The notes under the pieces: generated by a model
The model's input: only the letters and a program-made list of their open reading frames with translations
What the model was told of the DNA's origin: nothing
Database searches by the model: none
Shown here: positions 1 through 15,100 of the stretch, in pieces
Layout: every line of letters starts with the position of its first letter
Numbering within the stretch: the stretch's first letter is position 1
Program-made: the position numbers and the translations under genes
Assembly (NCBI GenBank): GCA_964023275.1
Contig: OZ029914.1
Location: 46,826,530 to 46,890,529, forward strand
DNA from: Norana najaformis
Lineage: Eukaryota; Annelida; Clitellata; Crassiclitellata; Hormogastridae
Reading direction: 5' to 3'
Length of the DNA stretch: 64,000 nucleotides

Positions 1-800
1 TTAGGTCAGTACATGTACAGAATAAAAAGGACAGGACCTAAAATAGGACCTTATGGCAGCTAAAATTAGACGAGGGATCATGTTAACAGAGTGGGACCGA
101 AAACCGCAGCGTGTGTGCGGTCAGAGCGGAATGAGCGCAAACAAAAACAGATCACTACTTGCAATACCAAACGTTGTTTCAAGGCGCTGTAAGAGAATGC
201 TGTGGTCGATGGTGTCAAAGCTCCCTTTTAGGAAATCGTAATATTGTCTTGTCTTGTCTTCAACCGTCCTCGAGCCGAAGATTGGCTGCACAACAGACAA
301 TTTTGTGCCATCTGCTTCTGTCCCTCGTCTCTTGTAATAACTGGCCGAACGATAATTCAGTCCACGACTTAATGTTATTGATTCATGTCACCTTGGGTCT
401 TTCACGAGCTCGGGGTCCAAGAATTGTGCTTTCGATGATCTATTTCTCTAAGCAGTTTCCACTCTTTTCTAGCACATGTCCGCAGTATGAAAGCTATCAT
501 AATATTACCATAATATCATTACCATAATATCCTAATAATATCAGCACAATAATATTTTGTTCCCAGCTGACCAGTAGCTAAAATTCAATAAGTTAAAACG
601 ATATATTATCCATTGCTTTATACGAGTGTATTCTTAAACCTGGGCATCTACTTAGCCACATCGTAACCGTAATAATAATAATGTATTTCATGGTATGTAC
701 ACCATGTATTTATGACGGAGGTTTTACCATCTCATAATTAATTGTGAATATTAGGCCTAATCTTAGTCATCAGCTATCATTATAATCATCAATATCGTTG
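1..800. other. Intergenic DNA past the calpain 3' end
   Basis: AT-rich, with a run of imperfect 'accataatatcatt' units near 500-550 and one TAGGCCTA octamer at 752. I see no exon or recognisable repeat. Confidence 0.5.
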
Positions 801-807
801 GTCATAA

Positions 808-813
808 TTTATT
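808..813 (-). terminator. Possible polyadenylation signal of the calpain gene
   Basis: AATAAA on the minus strand, 172 bases beyond the stop codon at 985. Confidence 0.4.
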
Positions 814-984
814 ATCAATCATCATCACGGCTATCATTTTTTCAGTTTCTTATATGCGTTTGAGTTGAATGAATAAATTGATAAAGTTAAGGTCGTTATT
901 GTAAATGTGAAACTCGAAGAATAACTGTCCTGATTTGCAGAGCCAGCAAAACATTCAACTGAAAACAGATGTTTCGTGCAACAT

Positions 985-3123
985 TCACTTTGGTTCAGTG
1001 AGGCTCACATTCGACTGTGCTTGGGCGGCTATAACAAGAGCGAATTTCTTTTCATCAGTTGGTTTATCGGCGTAGACAAGAATGACATATCGACCTGGAG
1101 GCAACATGTAGTAATCATGTACTTCGGAATTTGGCAAGAAATTATGTATATTTTCCTCCACAGTATCAATACTCTCATTGTGACGAAGCACATCGCGATC
1201 CACAGGAAAACTCTGACCCTTGTCAATCTGAACACACATACGTACACGTAAGAGGGTACAATGCAGTACAAACGAAATTTAATCTCCACATATTTGCCAA
1301 ATCGCATCGGTGCACTTTGGCTGGATGGTTGGAAGTGGAAGAGAAAGAACTGTCATGAAAGGCAAAACCTATGGGAAAATATAGATTTAATAGAAAACAG
1401 TATGAACCAGTGGAAGAAGAATATTTCCTCATCGCATTCAAATTGCACTCCTCAACTTGAAGCTCGCTAGCAGTTAAGTATATTTGCATGACAGGGATAA
1501 TGTAGTAAGTTTGGCCAGAGATGTGTAGTCATAATTTAGGAATTCATAATTATCTTTAGATACAGTACAACAGCTACTCGTGGCAAAGGTATGGATACAG
1601 CACAGTAACAAATTGTGAAGTGAAGTGACAGATATCCCACTCGGAAAATCTGTTAGACCCGGATCCTTAATCAACGATTGTATCTTTAGCACAATTCAGA
1701 TATAGGCGTTGTAATCGACTTACTCGAATTATGTGGCACCCGATTGCGGGCATTGGCTTCACTGTCTCTTGCAATAAATCAATTAACACGGGTTGACGAT
1801 CCCTGCCTGTTGTAAAAGTAGACATTATGATTAATCTCAAATTGATTCCCTGTAGCTGATAGTTAAAGTTTAATACCCTTTTCATAGAGAGACTTAGATT
1901 TTGCTTTTCAAAAGTTGCTTATAACGAGGACGTCTCGCAAATTATAACATTTACTGAGCAGTACTAACGGTTTAGCCTATTCTTCACAAGAATTTACATC
2001 TCTAATATCTGTCTAAATCTGTTTCTCTGTCAGGCAGGATGCCGACTCGAATGCATGGACCGACCGTATTCACCAGACTGTTCTCCTTGTCCGTTTACAT
2101 AAGACTGTTTTCTGCAGACGGTTCTTTGCCGACTCCTATCCGTAAACTGTTGTCCGCAGACTGATCGGTTCTGGTCTCTGAATTCCTGCTGTATTCCAAA
2201 ATCATCCTCTCCTTGGATACCTTCCTCATCTCCCCTCTGGGCTAAACATCCTCTCCGGCTTACCAGTATCTGCCTTCTTACATTCTCTTACCAAATTCGT
2301 CCTTGGGTGTTTTCCAGCCACAGACTTATCCATAACCGTTTTCCCTTTTGCTATGTTTTCATTTTGTGTGATTCTAGATTTCCAGCTATACTAAGTCTGA
2401 TTTCTCCAAGGTAAATGTAATTCTCCTACTATTGGCTACTTCTAGTTCCTTGCACTTTCTCTGGCCTGCGTCTGCACTTCGGATAATTATCCTCCAGTCT
2501 CTATCTACATCATCCCAGCTAGTTCTCTTCTGCTCATGGGCTGCTCTGTCCATCCCTACTCTTTCCATCCGCTATATTCCGTCTTTCTATAATAACCTTT
2601 ACGTCCTTACCATTGCTTCTTTTTGCCCAATTTTTCTGTGATATACAGGTTATGTATATGGTTATTTATACAGCGCTTTATCAGAATGGTATAGACTAGA
2701 CCTGAACTTATTATATGCCTATATTTCATGGAACATTTTTGGCTGAACATACCGCTAGAAGAAAAATAATCAGCTCTATATTGCAGGCGTATCGTCTAAT
2801 CTGCATACATAACTCAGATACGTGTGTATCAGATACTGCTAGACAAAACAGAACCAATTAGATTTTGTTTTACATTTATACAGCACAACTACCTGATGTC
2901 AATGCATCACATTGTATTGTGAGACCATCTGCGAAGATACTAGAGCGTAAAAAGAAAATTGAGCATAAATTACAAGTGCCGCGCACCATTTGGCCGCCGT
3001 AGGAAAGAAACTCACCTGGAATCGACAGTCCATACTGTGGATTGTTGGCGAACGAATCGTGGCTGAACTGGCCTCCAGCCGTTACATTCTTCACCCATTC
3101 GCCAAACTTGATATCTATTTTTT
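985..3123 (-). CDS. Calpain domain-III module 6 and stop codon (canonical type)
   Basis: Exon A 3016-3123 (FGEWVKNVTAGG, NNPQYGLSIP) is the most canonical domain-III start of the six. Exon C 1724-1806 (RDRQPVLIDLLQE, AIGCHIIR). Exon B 985-1227 (YMLPPGRYVILVYADKP, KKFALVIAAQAQ), then TGA. Phases are 1-1, 1-0 and 0-stop. An alternative acceptor for exon C at 1849 is out of phase. An alternative acceptor for exon A further upstream would add residues. Residues about 1245-1388. Confidence 0.82.
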
Positions 3124-6100
3124 CTACATTGCCAACACAAATGTTAAGTCTTAAAATCAACTCTGCAGTCAAAGACATCCAGGCGGCAGCCAGAGGATGT
3201 CAAATGTTGCTCTAGAAACGTGTGACAGGAGACAAATCAAGTGAAGTAGTGGTAACTGAAATAAAACGTGTATCTATGCATCTAGATAATTATACAGTGC
3301 CTCTAGAAACCTTCAAATACAGTAAAGCACGGCTGTCTAACAATCTAGAGAAGTGCGACATAAGGTAAGCTGACAGTGGTTCTTGAGCTGTCGAATGTTA
3401 TCTAAAACGGTTTCACCGAACTAAAAATAATTACCTTTCTAGTAATGATGTGGTGTAAAACACTGAAGATAACATGGCTTAATATCTATCCTAGTTAACA
3501 TGTATGCAACTAGTAATACGACAAGTATGCGAGAGATAATTAACTGAGACGAAGATCAGGCGTTTGTATAATGTGCATATATTGAATTGCTATGATGAAC
3601 AACTAATTGGCTTCATAATGAACTTACTCAGCGTGAAGCTTTGGTTCTTAAATTCCAAAATATTTTCAGCTTCTCGTACAAATAAACATGATTTTTCGGT
3701 TAGCGGTCTAGAAAAAAGAACGCAGTAAGTGCTGGTATACCTGAATGCTAATTGATATTTAAAATGCTTTCACATTTACTGTATGGCCAGTAGAGCCTAA
3801 ACAATAATTCGGTTTTTCCTAGAATAGACTTATACTATGTATGGTTCAAATGGACATAACGTGCATGTTCTGTATCCAGCTAAGAATATTATTTTACAAA
3901 GGATTGTTAACTCATTCATTCATGCATTCATTGAGAGCATTCATATAGCACTACTTCAAGATATTTACTCTAGGACACTCCAGCCCAGCCCAGCCCAGCC
4001 CTGGTCAATCAAAGAACGGTTTTCAGGTGCTGATAGTGTGACGTCCCTGGCTAGAAGAACACGCAGATCAGGATGGAAGCTCATAAGGTAGATTACCCAA
4101 GCTTTGAAAGACACGACGTTGCATAGTGGAAGTGCGTGAAAAAGGAACAATTCGACCTTAGTAGTAGACCAAATATTGCTGCGGCCTGCCAAACCATAAA
4201 TAGGGCAACAAAGTTATCGCACTTAGATAGTCGCATTCCTCAACTGACGTAACAAAACTCACATGAAAATCTTGAATCCTACATTCAAATAGTCATGGTA
4301 AACGTTTGAGAAAAATTTCTAAATTGCTGTATATCGTTAAGACCAGTGGTGAAATTGCAGGAAGATGCGTCAACAAATTGTCACACAGTTCAAACCTGCA
4401 GAAATTAGTGGAACAATATTTTTACCTGCATTTAACCTGGCTGGAAGCCGATAGTCGTATGCAGAATGCGCAGGTTAACGGTTCTTCGTCGAGGAAATAT
4501 GATAAAAATGGCAAAATGAGATAATTTCCCGGCATCAATTCATATTGGAAAAAAGAATCATAGGAATGATAAAAGTTTGTAGTTTTCGTTATTTTCTTAA
4601 TTGACATCCAGCGTCGATTCTCTATTAGCTGGTCTTTCTCAATCTATAATTAAGCAATCTTCTGTTTTTCAACCAACGACATACTGATTATTCATGGGGT
4701 CATATTATGATTCTTTATAATATACTCAGAAATAGCAAGGCGTAACCTCGTCGGATTGCTGTCGTTGTCAGCCGAAATATCCTTTAAATCTTAGGGCCAC
4801 GTATTTCAGGAATATTTGCTTAGGCAAGTAATCAGAGTATTAATTTTTAACCTGTTTGGACCGAAACATCTTATTTTTATGCTCTTATGAACACGTAACC
4901 AGTTTAGAACTGAATGCATAAAGTCGGCGATGCAAACGGTCATACAGATTTCCTTCCGGACAAAATGAAAGCGCCTTTGAGAGGTACTTTTAAAGGCGCT
5001 GAATGAACACTTAAATAAATAATAAGTAAGTAAGTAAGTAGTTTATTGCTCCAGAAAAATAAGCATAGAATAAAACATCGCGAATAACAAAAAGAATATA
5101 CTTGTTAGGATGCAAAAGGTCTACCCAAAAGGGATCAGGGTCCCGCTAATTTAGGGCAACCAATTCATCATCATCATGATCCATGGGCCGAGAGCCCGTA
5201 GGTGTCCACTGCATGCATTGTCACTTGTCTCCACAGTTCCCGATCTTGTGCTGTTCTTATCAAGGCGTGCAAGTCTTGCTTACACCAATCCCTTATATCA
5301 TCTGTCCACTCCCTGTTAGGTCTTCCTCGTCTCCCATTTCCGTCCATAATTCCCATCATCACGCTTTTTATTTTTCTATTGTCATCCATCCTGCATATAT
5401 GTCCAAACAAGCGTAATTTCCTTCTCATTATTACTTGTATTAGATCTTCTTTTATGCTCAGTCTTCTTCGGACCTCCGTATTTGTTACCTTCATTGTCCA
5501 ATTCAGATGTAATATTCGTCTATAGCAGTACATTTCAAATGCTAATATCTTATCTTTTTTAGTCTTTTTGATTGTCCATGCCTGAGGTGCCAATTACAGG
5601 ATAAAATATTAATGGCTAATGTCGAACCGTTGAGCAGCTAATCAATTCTTAACTAAATGAGAACAACAACTGTCAATAAAGAAAAAAATGGCCTAATACT
5701 TTAGCATAACAAAAATTCAAATAACTTATATATTATATAGATAGTTACTATCATATATACGAGCAACTAATCAATTCTTAACTAAAACGAGAACATCATC
5801 TGTTCATAAAGAAAAAAGCCTATTACTTTGGAATTTCTAATAACTCAAATAGATTATACAATGTTCAGTCGCAAGAAATACTAAAATACCGAATAATCTG
5901 CTTCTTGAATAAATTTAAATTAGGTAAAAAAAGTAAATTCTTGGGAATTGAGTTCCATATTGATGGGCCCGCATATTTCAAAGCAAATTGTCTTGTATTA
6001 GATCTGGTAAAAATTTTATAGTAATTACACTGAGATCTCGCGGAATATGACTGGCAGTCAGCAACACTCATAAAATAATTACTGAATACAGAAGGCAATG

Positions 6101-9100
6101 CATTTTGGTAATATCTAAACATGAACAAGGATATTTGATACTTATTTATGTGTTCAAACTTCGTAATATTAAGATCTTTATAACAATGTTCAGTAGTCAT
6201 TCCATGTAACTTCCAGGCGATCATTCTAACCGAATGTCGTTGTAAAATAGATAAGCTTGATATTATGGAGTGGTAATTAGATGCCCAAACGAGATTACAG
6301 TATGTTAGGTAAATATTCCAATACTTTCAGCTATTACATGTAAATACATGTAGATATAAGTTATTGTTCACTGCTCAAAGCAACTATGCAAAGTTAGCGG
6401 GATATCCTTTTTATAAGTTTTGCTCCACAGAATAAGTAATCAATGAATTTTGTTCCAGTGATTTGATAACACTGGCCAACAGAAAAAATTTTTTTCTTGT
6501 TGCCTTCGGTTTTAGACCTGTTCTTGGGGTAATTTTGGGCGCTGATTCAGAAAATGTCATTGGATTGAGTGCATCAGGTCTAGTTTCTCAGATATCGTCG
6601 ATTTTGTAAAGAAAACCCAGTCCACTCTTTAAACGATGTCTTTGACAAAACTAAAATGTCATAATAAGCTTTATTTATGGCTAATTATAATTCTTGCTGA
6701 TTCATATAATGCCTACATCCTTATAATGTAAAATCAGCATATCTTGCCGCGTGCTGAGATATTGCTGATTCAACGAAATAACTATTCCGTAGCCTACAGC
6801 TTACTCAGCACTAAATTCATGGCCTCATTTAGAATTTATTTGTGCTTATACAGCGTTTCATGGTTTCGAACTATGTAAATAGATTATGCTGAAGTCAGCA
6901 TTTATAGCCTATATAAACCGCCTCCTGAAAGCTAGAGCAGCCGCAGTCGTCTTAGGGCATATTAAGAGTTGGTCGCAAGAACAATCTGTGAATGTGAACA
7001 TTAAATAACTACATGTTCTTACTATTTTTTAGGTTAGTCACTTAATTCCTCAGATGCGAACATACTTAAGGTTATGGTTACTTCCAGACGGAGCTGCATT
7101 AACCATCCAGACATATTCTGCTACATTTGTGGGGAATACACACTAAAAGCAAACAGGAAACCGATTTCTGAGTTTGTAAAAAGAGCATATGTAGGTTATT
7201 TTGGTGTCAAACTTGGAGATCAAGATAAGCAATGGGCTCCTCATACAGTATGCAAAACTTGTATTGAACAATTGCGCCACTGGACAACTGGAAAGAGAAG
7301 CTGCCTGAAATTTGGTGTACCGATGGTTTGGAGGGAACAGATAAACCACTTCGACGACTGTTACTTTTGTATGGTTAATATCATAGGCATCAATCGAAAT
7401 AATCGTCACAAGTTGTCTTACCCTGATATACCTTCAGCCAGGAGACCTGTTCCGCATTCGGATATTGTACCAGTTCCACCTTTTCGCGAACTACCTCAGC
7501 TCTCAGACGATGACACTTGCATGTCCAATATCGGACAAGATGACGAAAGTGAAGAAAGTGGGGGCAGTGACAGTGATTTCCAATCGACTTCACACAGTGA
7601 ACGTTTTGACCAAATAGAGTTGAGTGATCTGATCAGGGACTTAAATCTTTCCAAAGAGTCCTCTGAATTGCTTGCGTCCAGACTAAAGGAAAAGAATGCA
7701 CTTCAGCCTGGAACGAAAATTACAATTTATAGAAACAGAGAAAAGGATTTGCTGCCATTCTTTACCGAAGACAACAACCTAGTATTCTGTAATGACATCA
7801 GCAACTTATTGAAGAAAATTGGTCTGTCGGATTACAGCCCAAATGAGTGGCGTCTTTTTATCAACAGTTCAAAACGTAGTCTGAAATGTGTGCTTTTAAA
7901 TAACGGCAACAAATTTGGTTCTATTCCAATCGGTCACTCCACCAGGATGAAAGAAGAGTACAATGCCATCTCTTTAGTACTGGAAAAGATAAAATACAAA
8001 GAACATCAATGGGTAATTTGTGTAGACTTGAAGATGGTAAATTTCCTCCTTGGTCAACAAAGTGGCTACACAAAGTATCCCTGCTTTTTGTGTCTTTGGG
8101 ACAGTAGAGCCAAGCATGAACATTGGACAAGAAAAGATTGGCCTTCGAGGAAAGACATGGTGGTTGGAGCTCAAAACGTAATCAAGGAATCTTTGGTGGC
8201 ACGAGATAGGATCATACTGCCACCACTACATATAAAGCTAGGCCTGATGAAACAATTTGTCAGGGCTTTGAATAAAGAAGGTTCATGCTTCGAATACATA
8301 GTACACAAGTTACCAGGAATTACAATGGAAAAATTGAAGGCTGGAATCTTCGATGGTCCACAGATCAGGCAACTTATGAATGACCCACTTTTCATACCAT
8401 CAATGAATGAAATCGAATCTTGTGCCTGGTCTTCCTTTCTTCTTGTAACTAAAAATTTTCTTGGCAACAAGAAGGCAGACAATTATGCACAACTAGTAGA
8501 GGATATGCTTCTTCATTTCAACAAGCTTGGCTGCAACATGAGCATTAAAGTCCATTATCTCCACAGTCACTTAGATCGCTTTCCAGAGAATCTTGGTGAC
8601 TTCAGCGAAGAGCAAGGTGAAAGATTTCACCAAGACATCAAAACAATGGAAAATCGATATCAAGGAAGATGGGATGCACACATGATGGCAGACTATTGCT
8701 GGAATATTATGCGCGATTGTTCCGGCAGATGCCACACTCGGAAATCGTACAAAAGGAGCTTCTTCGGTGTCGAATGACTTGAAATTTTTATAACAAACTT
8801 GTTCTGTTTGGTATCATATAAGTACAGTTTCAGGTACTACCATTTTCTTTTAAGTATTTGTATTATTATGTTTATTTAGTGTATCACATAATAAATTGAG
8901 CACTACATAATTATAGCTATAGCCTTATGTTTTATGGGCGAGCAGAGGCAAGGACTGGTATATGGCATAATGTTCTATATCTCGAAAACTAGACCTGCTG
9001 GGAGAAAACTGGTGCCTTTTCTGGAATCAGCAGGTCAAATATACCCAGAAACAGTTCTAACATTTGAGGCAACAAATTATGTGTTGGCCAGTGTAATATT

Positions 9101-12100
9101 ACTTCGGCCATCGTGATAGAGGTAATTATCACCCAAAGCTTGATTACATAGCGTGACTTCAATAAGACTTACAGATAGATGCAAACTATAAACTAATATT
9201 ATAGAAATCCGCTGTCTTCCCATTTTCAAGCCATTGCCTTCCCATTTCCAATCCGCTGCTTTCCCATTTCTCTCAACCTAAACGCAACCCACCCTAACAG
9301 TTCCTTTCCCCCTTCTCTCCCTGGTGTTCAGGCAACCGGACTTGGTTCTTGACTTGGCATCTTTGTACAACCCCACTGACTTGACGCAGCCTCGTAAATA
9401 ACCTGGTGCCCTGAGCTTAGCTTTTAAGTGACGCTTTAGAAATTTGGAGTTTACGATTACCATTACAATGGACAGGTAAAGCAGTAGAGATAAAACGATA
9501 AAGAAGCATAAAAGGAAGAAGGCTTTATGCATTTACCTCGAAAACATCTAAACCAGCCTTTGGAAGTGTCTCTAAATCTCGCCTGCACCGCAGTTGTAGC
9601 GTAAGCGTTACTGGTTTCTCGCTTCCTTTGATATCTATTTATAATTAATACATTGTAAGATCGCTATGTTCGAATATGCTGGTTACCGTTTAATAATGGC
9701 TGTTAATTTTGCTTTCCGCAACATAGTATCTACTGATGTTACCTAAATTCCTAACATAAAATTATTGATAATTATGCCTATTACCGGAATAAAGCGATGT
9801 TTTAGAATGACAAAATTGTAATAAATTATTGATAAGCAGATAGTTATTTGTCCTTTGGGCTATAGTTGCCCAATCTTAAGAAGCCCGAATTATTCTGGAG
9901 TTGGAGAATCTTTTGGCTGATTGAAAACATGAGAACATAAACCCAACATAAAGGCAATCTTCTATTAGCTTTTCACATAGTTTGATAACGGATTGTTAAA
10001 TTCAAATGATAGAATTCAGTGTTTAACGACATATTAGGGGCTCAGGTCACAGATTGAGAACGCTTTGTTCAGATACGGTCCTGCAATCTCGGCCTTAATA
10101 GATGCATATGTATCCCTTTTTAGAAAACCGTTTTTTTTCTTTTAGAATTATTCGTTATTGTTATCAATCTTGCTGTCGAAAGAAATTCTACTAACTCTTG
10201 TTAAAAAACAACTTGGATAAGAATGCCATCGAGGTTTTTCGCTGGCTGTCTCTCTACACCTTCCACAGTGATCAATCAAATAAATAATCTCACTGAAGCA
10301 GAGAAACTATGGAATCAAGTTCACATGTTTGAAAGATGTGAATGGGTTTGGGAATAAGGGAACCACGTGGTAGGCGTGGGTACGGAACAGTCAGCTGATT
10401 GGCTTTTTGCTTAAGGCAAACAGCCCCATTCGGGCAATCAGGCTGTAGCCCGATGTATAAGTTAGTTCAGAACCATTGGATGTCGCAAAATTTATTTCCC
10501 AACTTTAACAGCTAAGCTGCGGGCTTATATTAGGTAGTCGAATACAATGAAGTGAGCCTGTGAATTAATCTTAATGCATGGGCGCATGCCTGAAATAAAT
10601 GATGGCAAATTGCTCTGGCATTGTGTAGTCTTGACCAACCCCTTCTTATGCAACAGAAGAAGTGAATATTGAACGTGGACTATCTACGTTTATATTAAAT
10701 ATATTTCCATTCTGACATCGACCTTAAATGATGCTTAGGGATTGGATGCAGAGGTGAAAGTCCATCCTTTTAAGAATTGCTATCCAACTGTCAAACCTTA
10801 CGTTTTAAACGGCCAAGATGATCATAGTTGTCTTTCATTGTTATAAAGTTGTCTTTATTTGTTTGTTATGACAATATGAATATGCACCTGGAATATCCAA
10901 AAGAAATTTCGAATTTTTCATTCTATTTTCCATCAGCCAGTGGTCCACCGATGTTTCGTCTTTCCATTCTCCAAATATATTCAAGACACAAGCAGCTGAT
11001 ATAAAACCAAAACAAACTTTATACAAACCAAACATTAATCGAATTGCTTGGATATGCATGACCACATTACCAACAAAACAGTTCAAACGGTCTACTGCTC
11101 ATAGCAAGCAGACAAACAGAATAAATGCGCACACCGGGTTTGAATGATACTTTTATTGTCATCGTTTTTGGTATAAACTAAGACTTGTTGTACCTGCAAG
11201 AAACTAAATCTAAAATAAGCTAGCTAGCTCTATTGACACAGTCTAAAGGCAGTTTGGATCTAAGTTAAATAATATCGATTCAGAGATTTAACCTGTAACT
11301 CCCTTCTTAGCTGATCAACAAGATACGATAAGTTCGTTCTTACTCACTTACTTTACTAGCAAGTTGATATCAATACAAACTTGGGGTTCGTCACCTACTA
11401 TGATAATTAGTGGTTTGACTTAAGCTTGCCTGTGATATCTAATGGAAATTGCAATGGTCTTGCAATAGCTCGTTAAATCCACTATCTACAATATTCATTT
11501 ATATTTGATTTTAATAAAGTTTTCAAAGTTCGTCAATACAAATCAATTCAAATGTATTCGAATGTCAGATTCTTAACCAGCTCTTAACTAGGCCGACTTC
11601 TTATTTAAGTCTTTATTATGATTCTAGCCTCCCACGTTGAATTATGGCCATTTACTACCCTTGAATTCTGACTTCTACTTGCAGTAGATGTCTTGCAATT
11701 GACTTGTTTCTCTGACTATTATCTTTAGAATGTCCAATTCCAGACTCTCTTTCATGACCATCTCACACGATACGTCGACAGACTACGAAGATGAGGCGTT
11801 CCTCTTCCTCTCATAGTCTGTACTCACGACTCGCTCGTTATAGTCCCAAGAATGGGTCTTTGACGACTCAAAGCTTATAAAGATAAGTCTGTTTTGCAAC
11901 TCGCATGGATTAGATCCACGACCGTTCGACGATAGTTCTTACCTCAACTCCGTCGTAACGCAACAGATACAGTAGGCTAAACGATGCTATGAGCTATTTC
12001 CAGCTCATCCACGAGAATGCAGTCGACTAGACGATAAGTCCGACTAAACTGCCTGACATCTCGGAGTTACGCTGAGATCTACATCAACCTTTCCCGTCCA

Positions 12101-15100
12101 ACAACCAGCGGTAAACTAACTCGCAAACGCTGTATTCGCCTCCTTTTGCATCGAAGATTCGATACAGATGTCACATTACGATTGGCTGAACCAATCGACT
12201 GATAATTTCATCCCACTTCACTGTGCTGACGACTGGATCGTCTTCAGAATATCGTCTGCTACCTTACATACATTAGATTCGCAGTCACAATATAGACGCC
12301 TTCTCATTGGCTTCGGATCTCTCCGCAGCAATGAATTGTTCGCAACGTCATTAGTCATTATCCCAACAATGTAATTCTGTTATTGGCTAATAATCCAAGC
12401 GTCCATTTGTCAAGGCAAAATCGACTCTCAAACTCTTGCAAAATGTCACCAAACTAATCCGTTGCCATCCAGACTAATTGGTCATAAAATAAGTTCAAAC
12501 AATACTCTTAATTTTCCCCAGCTTAGTTGATTTTTACCATCTACGCTGGCACTGCTATTTTTAATATTAGTATCGTCTAAAGCCGCAAATTTTATTTTAG
12601 TAAACGCGTTAGTGAACTCAAATCTTATGCTAAAAATACTCATAAACACATCAATATTAATTACTGATAATACAACGAAAATTACTACTAAAATTACTAT
12701 AAAATGCAAGGATAATCATTAGACTTAGTCTACATAACCAATGAATCAAACCCAAGCGTTGAATCATGTTTTCAGACCATCACAGTTTTATTTATTTATT
12801 ATTTATTTATTTATTTAAAGTACTTGTAACGAGCGCAATGTCACTACACCTGAATCTGAGGCGCGGATGCATGTTCGCTAGGCCCCAAGATGGAATCATG
12901 CAAAAGCCGGGGTGAAGTAGTTAGTCTTAAGAAGTGATTTAAAAGTTGATAGCGAGTATGCAAGTCGGGCCAGGGTAGACGATTCCAAATGCGAGGAGCA
13001 CAGCAGCTAAAGGCACGTGATCCTACAATTGCCCTGAACCTAGGTTCTTGCAACAAACCAGTATCAGAAGAACGCAAGAATCCGGGAGGGCAATATGGAG
13101 TCAGCAAAATATTAAAATATGATGGAAGGCCAGTGTTCTGAACCTTAAAGGTCAAGCATGCAATTTTAAACTTAATACGCCACTCAACAGGAAGCCAGTG
13201 AAGTTCACGAAGGCGATCTAATACAATTGATGAAGAACATGTAACAACCCTAGAAAGAGAGTTTTGAACCCTCTGGAGCTTTTTTACATTAAAAGAGGAT
13301 ATACAGTATAACACTGCATTTGCATAGTCTAATCGAGAACCAGCAAGTGCACATGACACTGTTTTAGCCATGTCATTAGTCAGAGAATGTCTGACATGAC
13401 GAAATATCTTGATGTTATAGAAACAAGACCTGCAAATCGAAGATACGTGTGAAGTCATAGTGAGCGAGTTGTCAAGGGTGACACCGAGAGTTTTGATATT
13501 GTCTGATAGTGGGATTTTGGTTCCTGCAAGTTCAATTGAAGAATGCGAACTGAAAGATTGCATACGCCGGTGGGTTGAGAAAAGAATTGCCTCTGACTTA
13601 TTTGGATTTACTGTAAGATCCTTAAAGCAGAACCAAGTGTGAAGAGAGGACAAACTGTGTTCGAGTTCAGTTTTAGCTGAGGGATCTGTTGCAGAGAGAG
13701 CAACGTAGAGTTGAGTATCATCAGCATATTGCTGGACCAATGTATTATGCATGGGTGCAATTTGACAAATGGGCGAAATAAAGATAGAAAATAGGAGATG
13801 CCCAAGGACACCTGAGGTACACCTGAACGACAGGCAATAGGATCAGAGCGAGATGAGTTTATTGCTACTCAGTGAGAACGATCATTGAGATAATAAGATA
13901 TCCAGTGAAGAGCAGGACCAGTACTTCCAAAAGATGTATAGAGTCGAGACAGCAAAATACCATGATCTACAGTATCAAATGCAGCACTCAAATCAAGAGG
14001 TATAAGAAGAGATGCTTTGCCAGAATCCATTGAATTAAATATATTGTTAAGTGTGCCAGTAAGAGCAGTTGAATGATGTTTACAAAAAGCCGACTGAAAA
14101 GAACTAAAATCAGGAGAAGATGTTACATGCCCCTGAAGACGTATTAGAAATAGGCGTTCAAGCAGTTTGGAGATATGATTCAGATTGGAAATAGGCCGAT
14201 AATTAGCCAGACAGTCCTTATCAAGATGAGGTTTTTTTAGTAGAGATGCCACAAGAGCAATTTTAAAAGCAGAGGGAAAACGGCCTTCACAAAAGGAGAG
14301 ATAAGCCAGGTGAGCAATGAGGACAGAAAACACATTTGAACAGGATTTAATAAGGGAAGTTAGAATGAAGTTCAGTTGTGACGATTTAGATGGAACAGTT
14401 CCGATGAGTCTATCAGCTTCCTGTACTGTAACGGCAGGTAAGGTACAAAACTCATTACCAGGATGTCCAACATCAAGAAACAGTTTTGCTCTGTCTAAAC
14501 CAGACCTACGCTTTGATATGGCGTATTTTAAGTTAGATATTTTGGCAGCAAACAATTTTGAAAAACCTAGACAGAGCTTTTTGTCCTCAAGGCCACTAGA
14601 TAAATTGGCAGCACTGTTCGAGGAGTGAAGCAGCTTCTTCATGATTTCCAAGAAGCTTAGTAGCCATTTATTTTTTGACGGAAAGAACCCTCGGAATTTA
14701 TCGATAAAATTTTTAGCATGGTCTTCTGCAACTATAAACCCCTTGCACTAATAAATATGAATACTGTCATGACAGAAAGACATCGAATCGTCTTGAATTT
14801 TGTTGAACAACTTGTCCGCATGCGTAAAGATTATTGTCCAACAAATTTTAAAACAACCTGGTAGATTCGATTTCGGAGCGTATAGTAGAATCGACTGCAG
14901 TCTCTTAATAACACTATTTTTCTACTGGAATCAAAGTCTGGTTTGCAGATTTGCGGTTGTTTTAAACTGTGGTAAGAATTTTAGCCAGTTACAGTTGTGC
15001 GATCAGCATCAGTTGTGTTTCAAGTTGAAGTTAAATTACGTAGTATCTACCAGTTTGTTTGTTATCGGATTTCATGCTGTATAATGGAGGATCTGGATTT

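Noticed and set aside
1807..1849. Upstream acceptor for calpain exon C6 at 1849
   Set aside because: It gives a longer open frame but is out of phase with exon A6; the acceptor at 1806 restores phase and matches the other modules.
5183..5525. Plus-strand open frames over the LINE at 5.2-5.6 kb
   Set aside because: They are antisense to the reverse-transcriptase fragment, which has clear motifs on the minus strand.
12168..12374. Plus-strand open frame of 68 codons
   Set aside because: Lies in the unclassified module-5 insertion, with no recognisable protein features.
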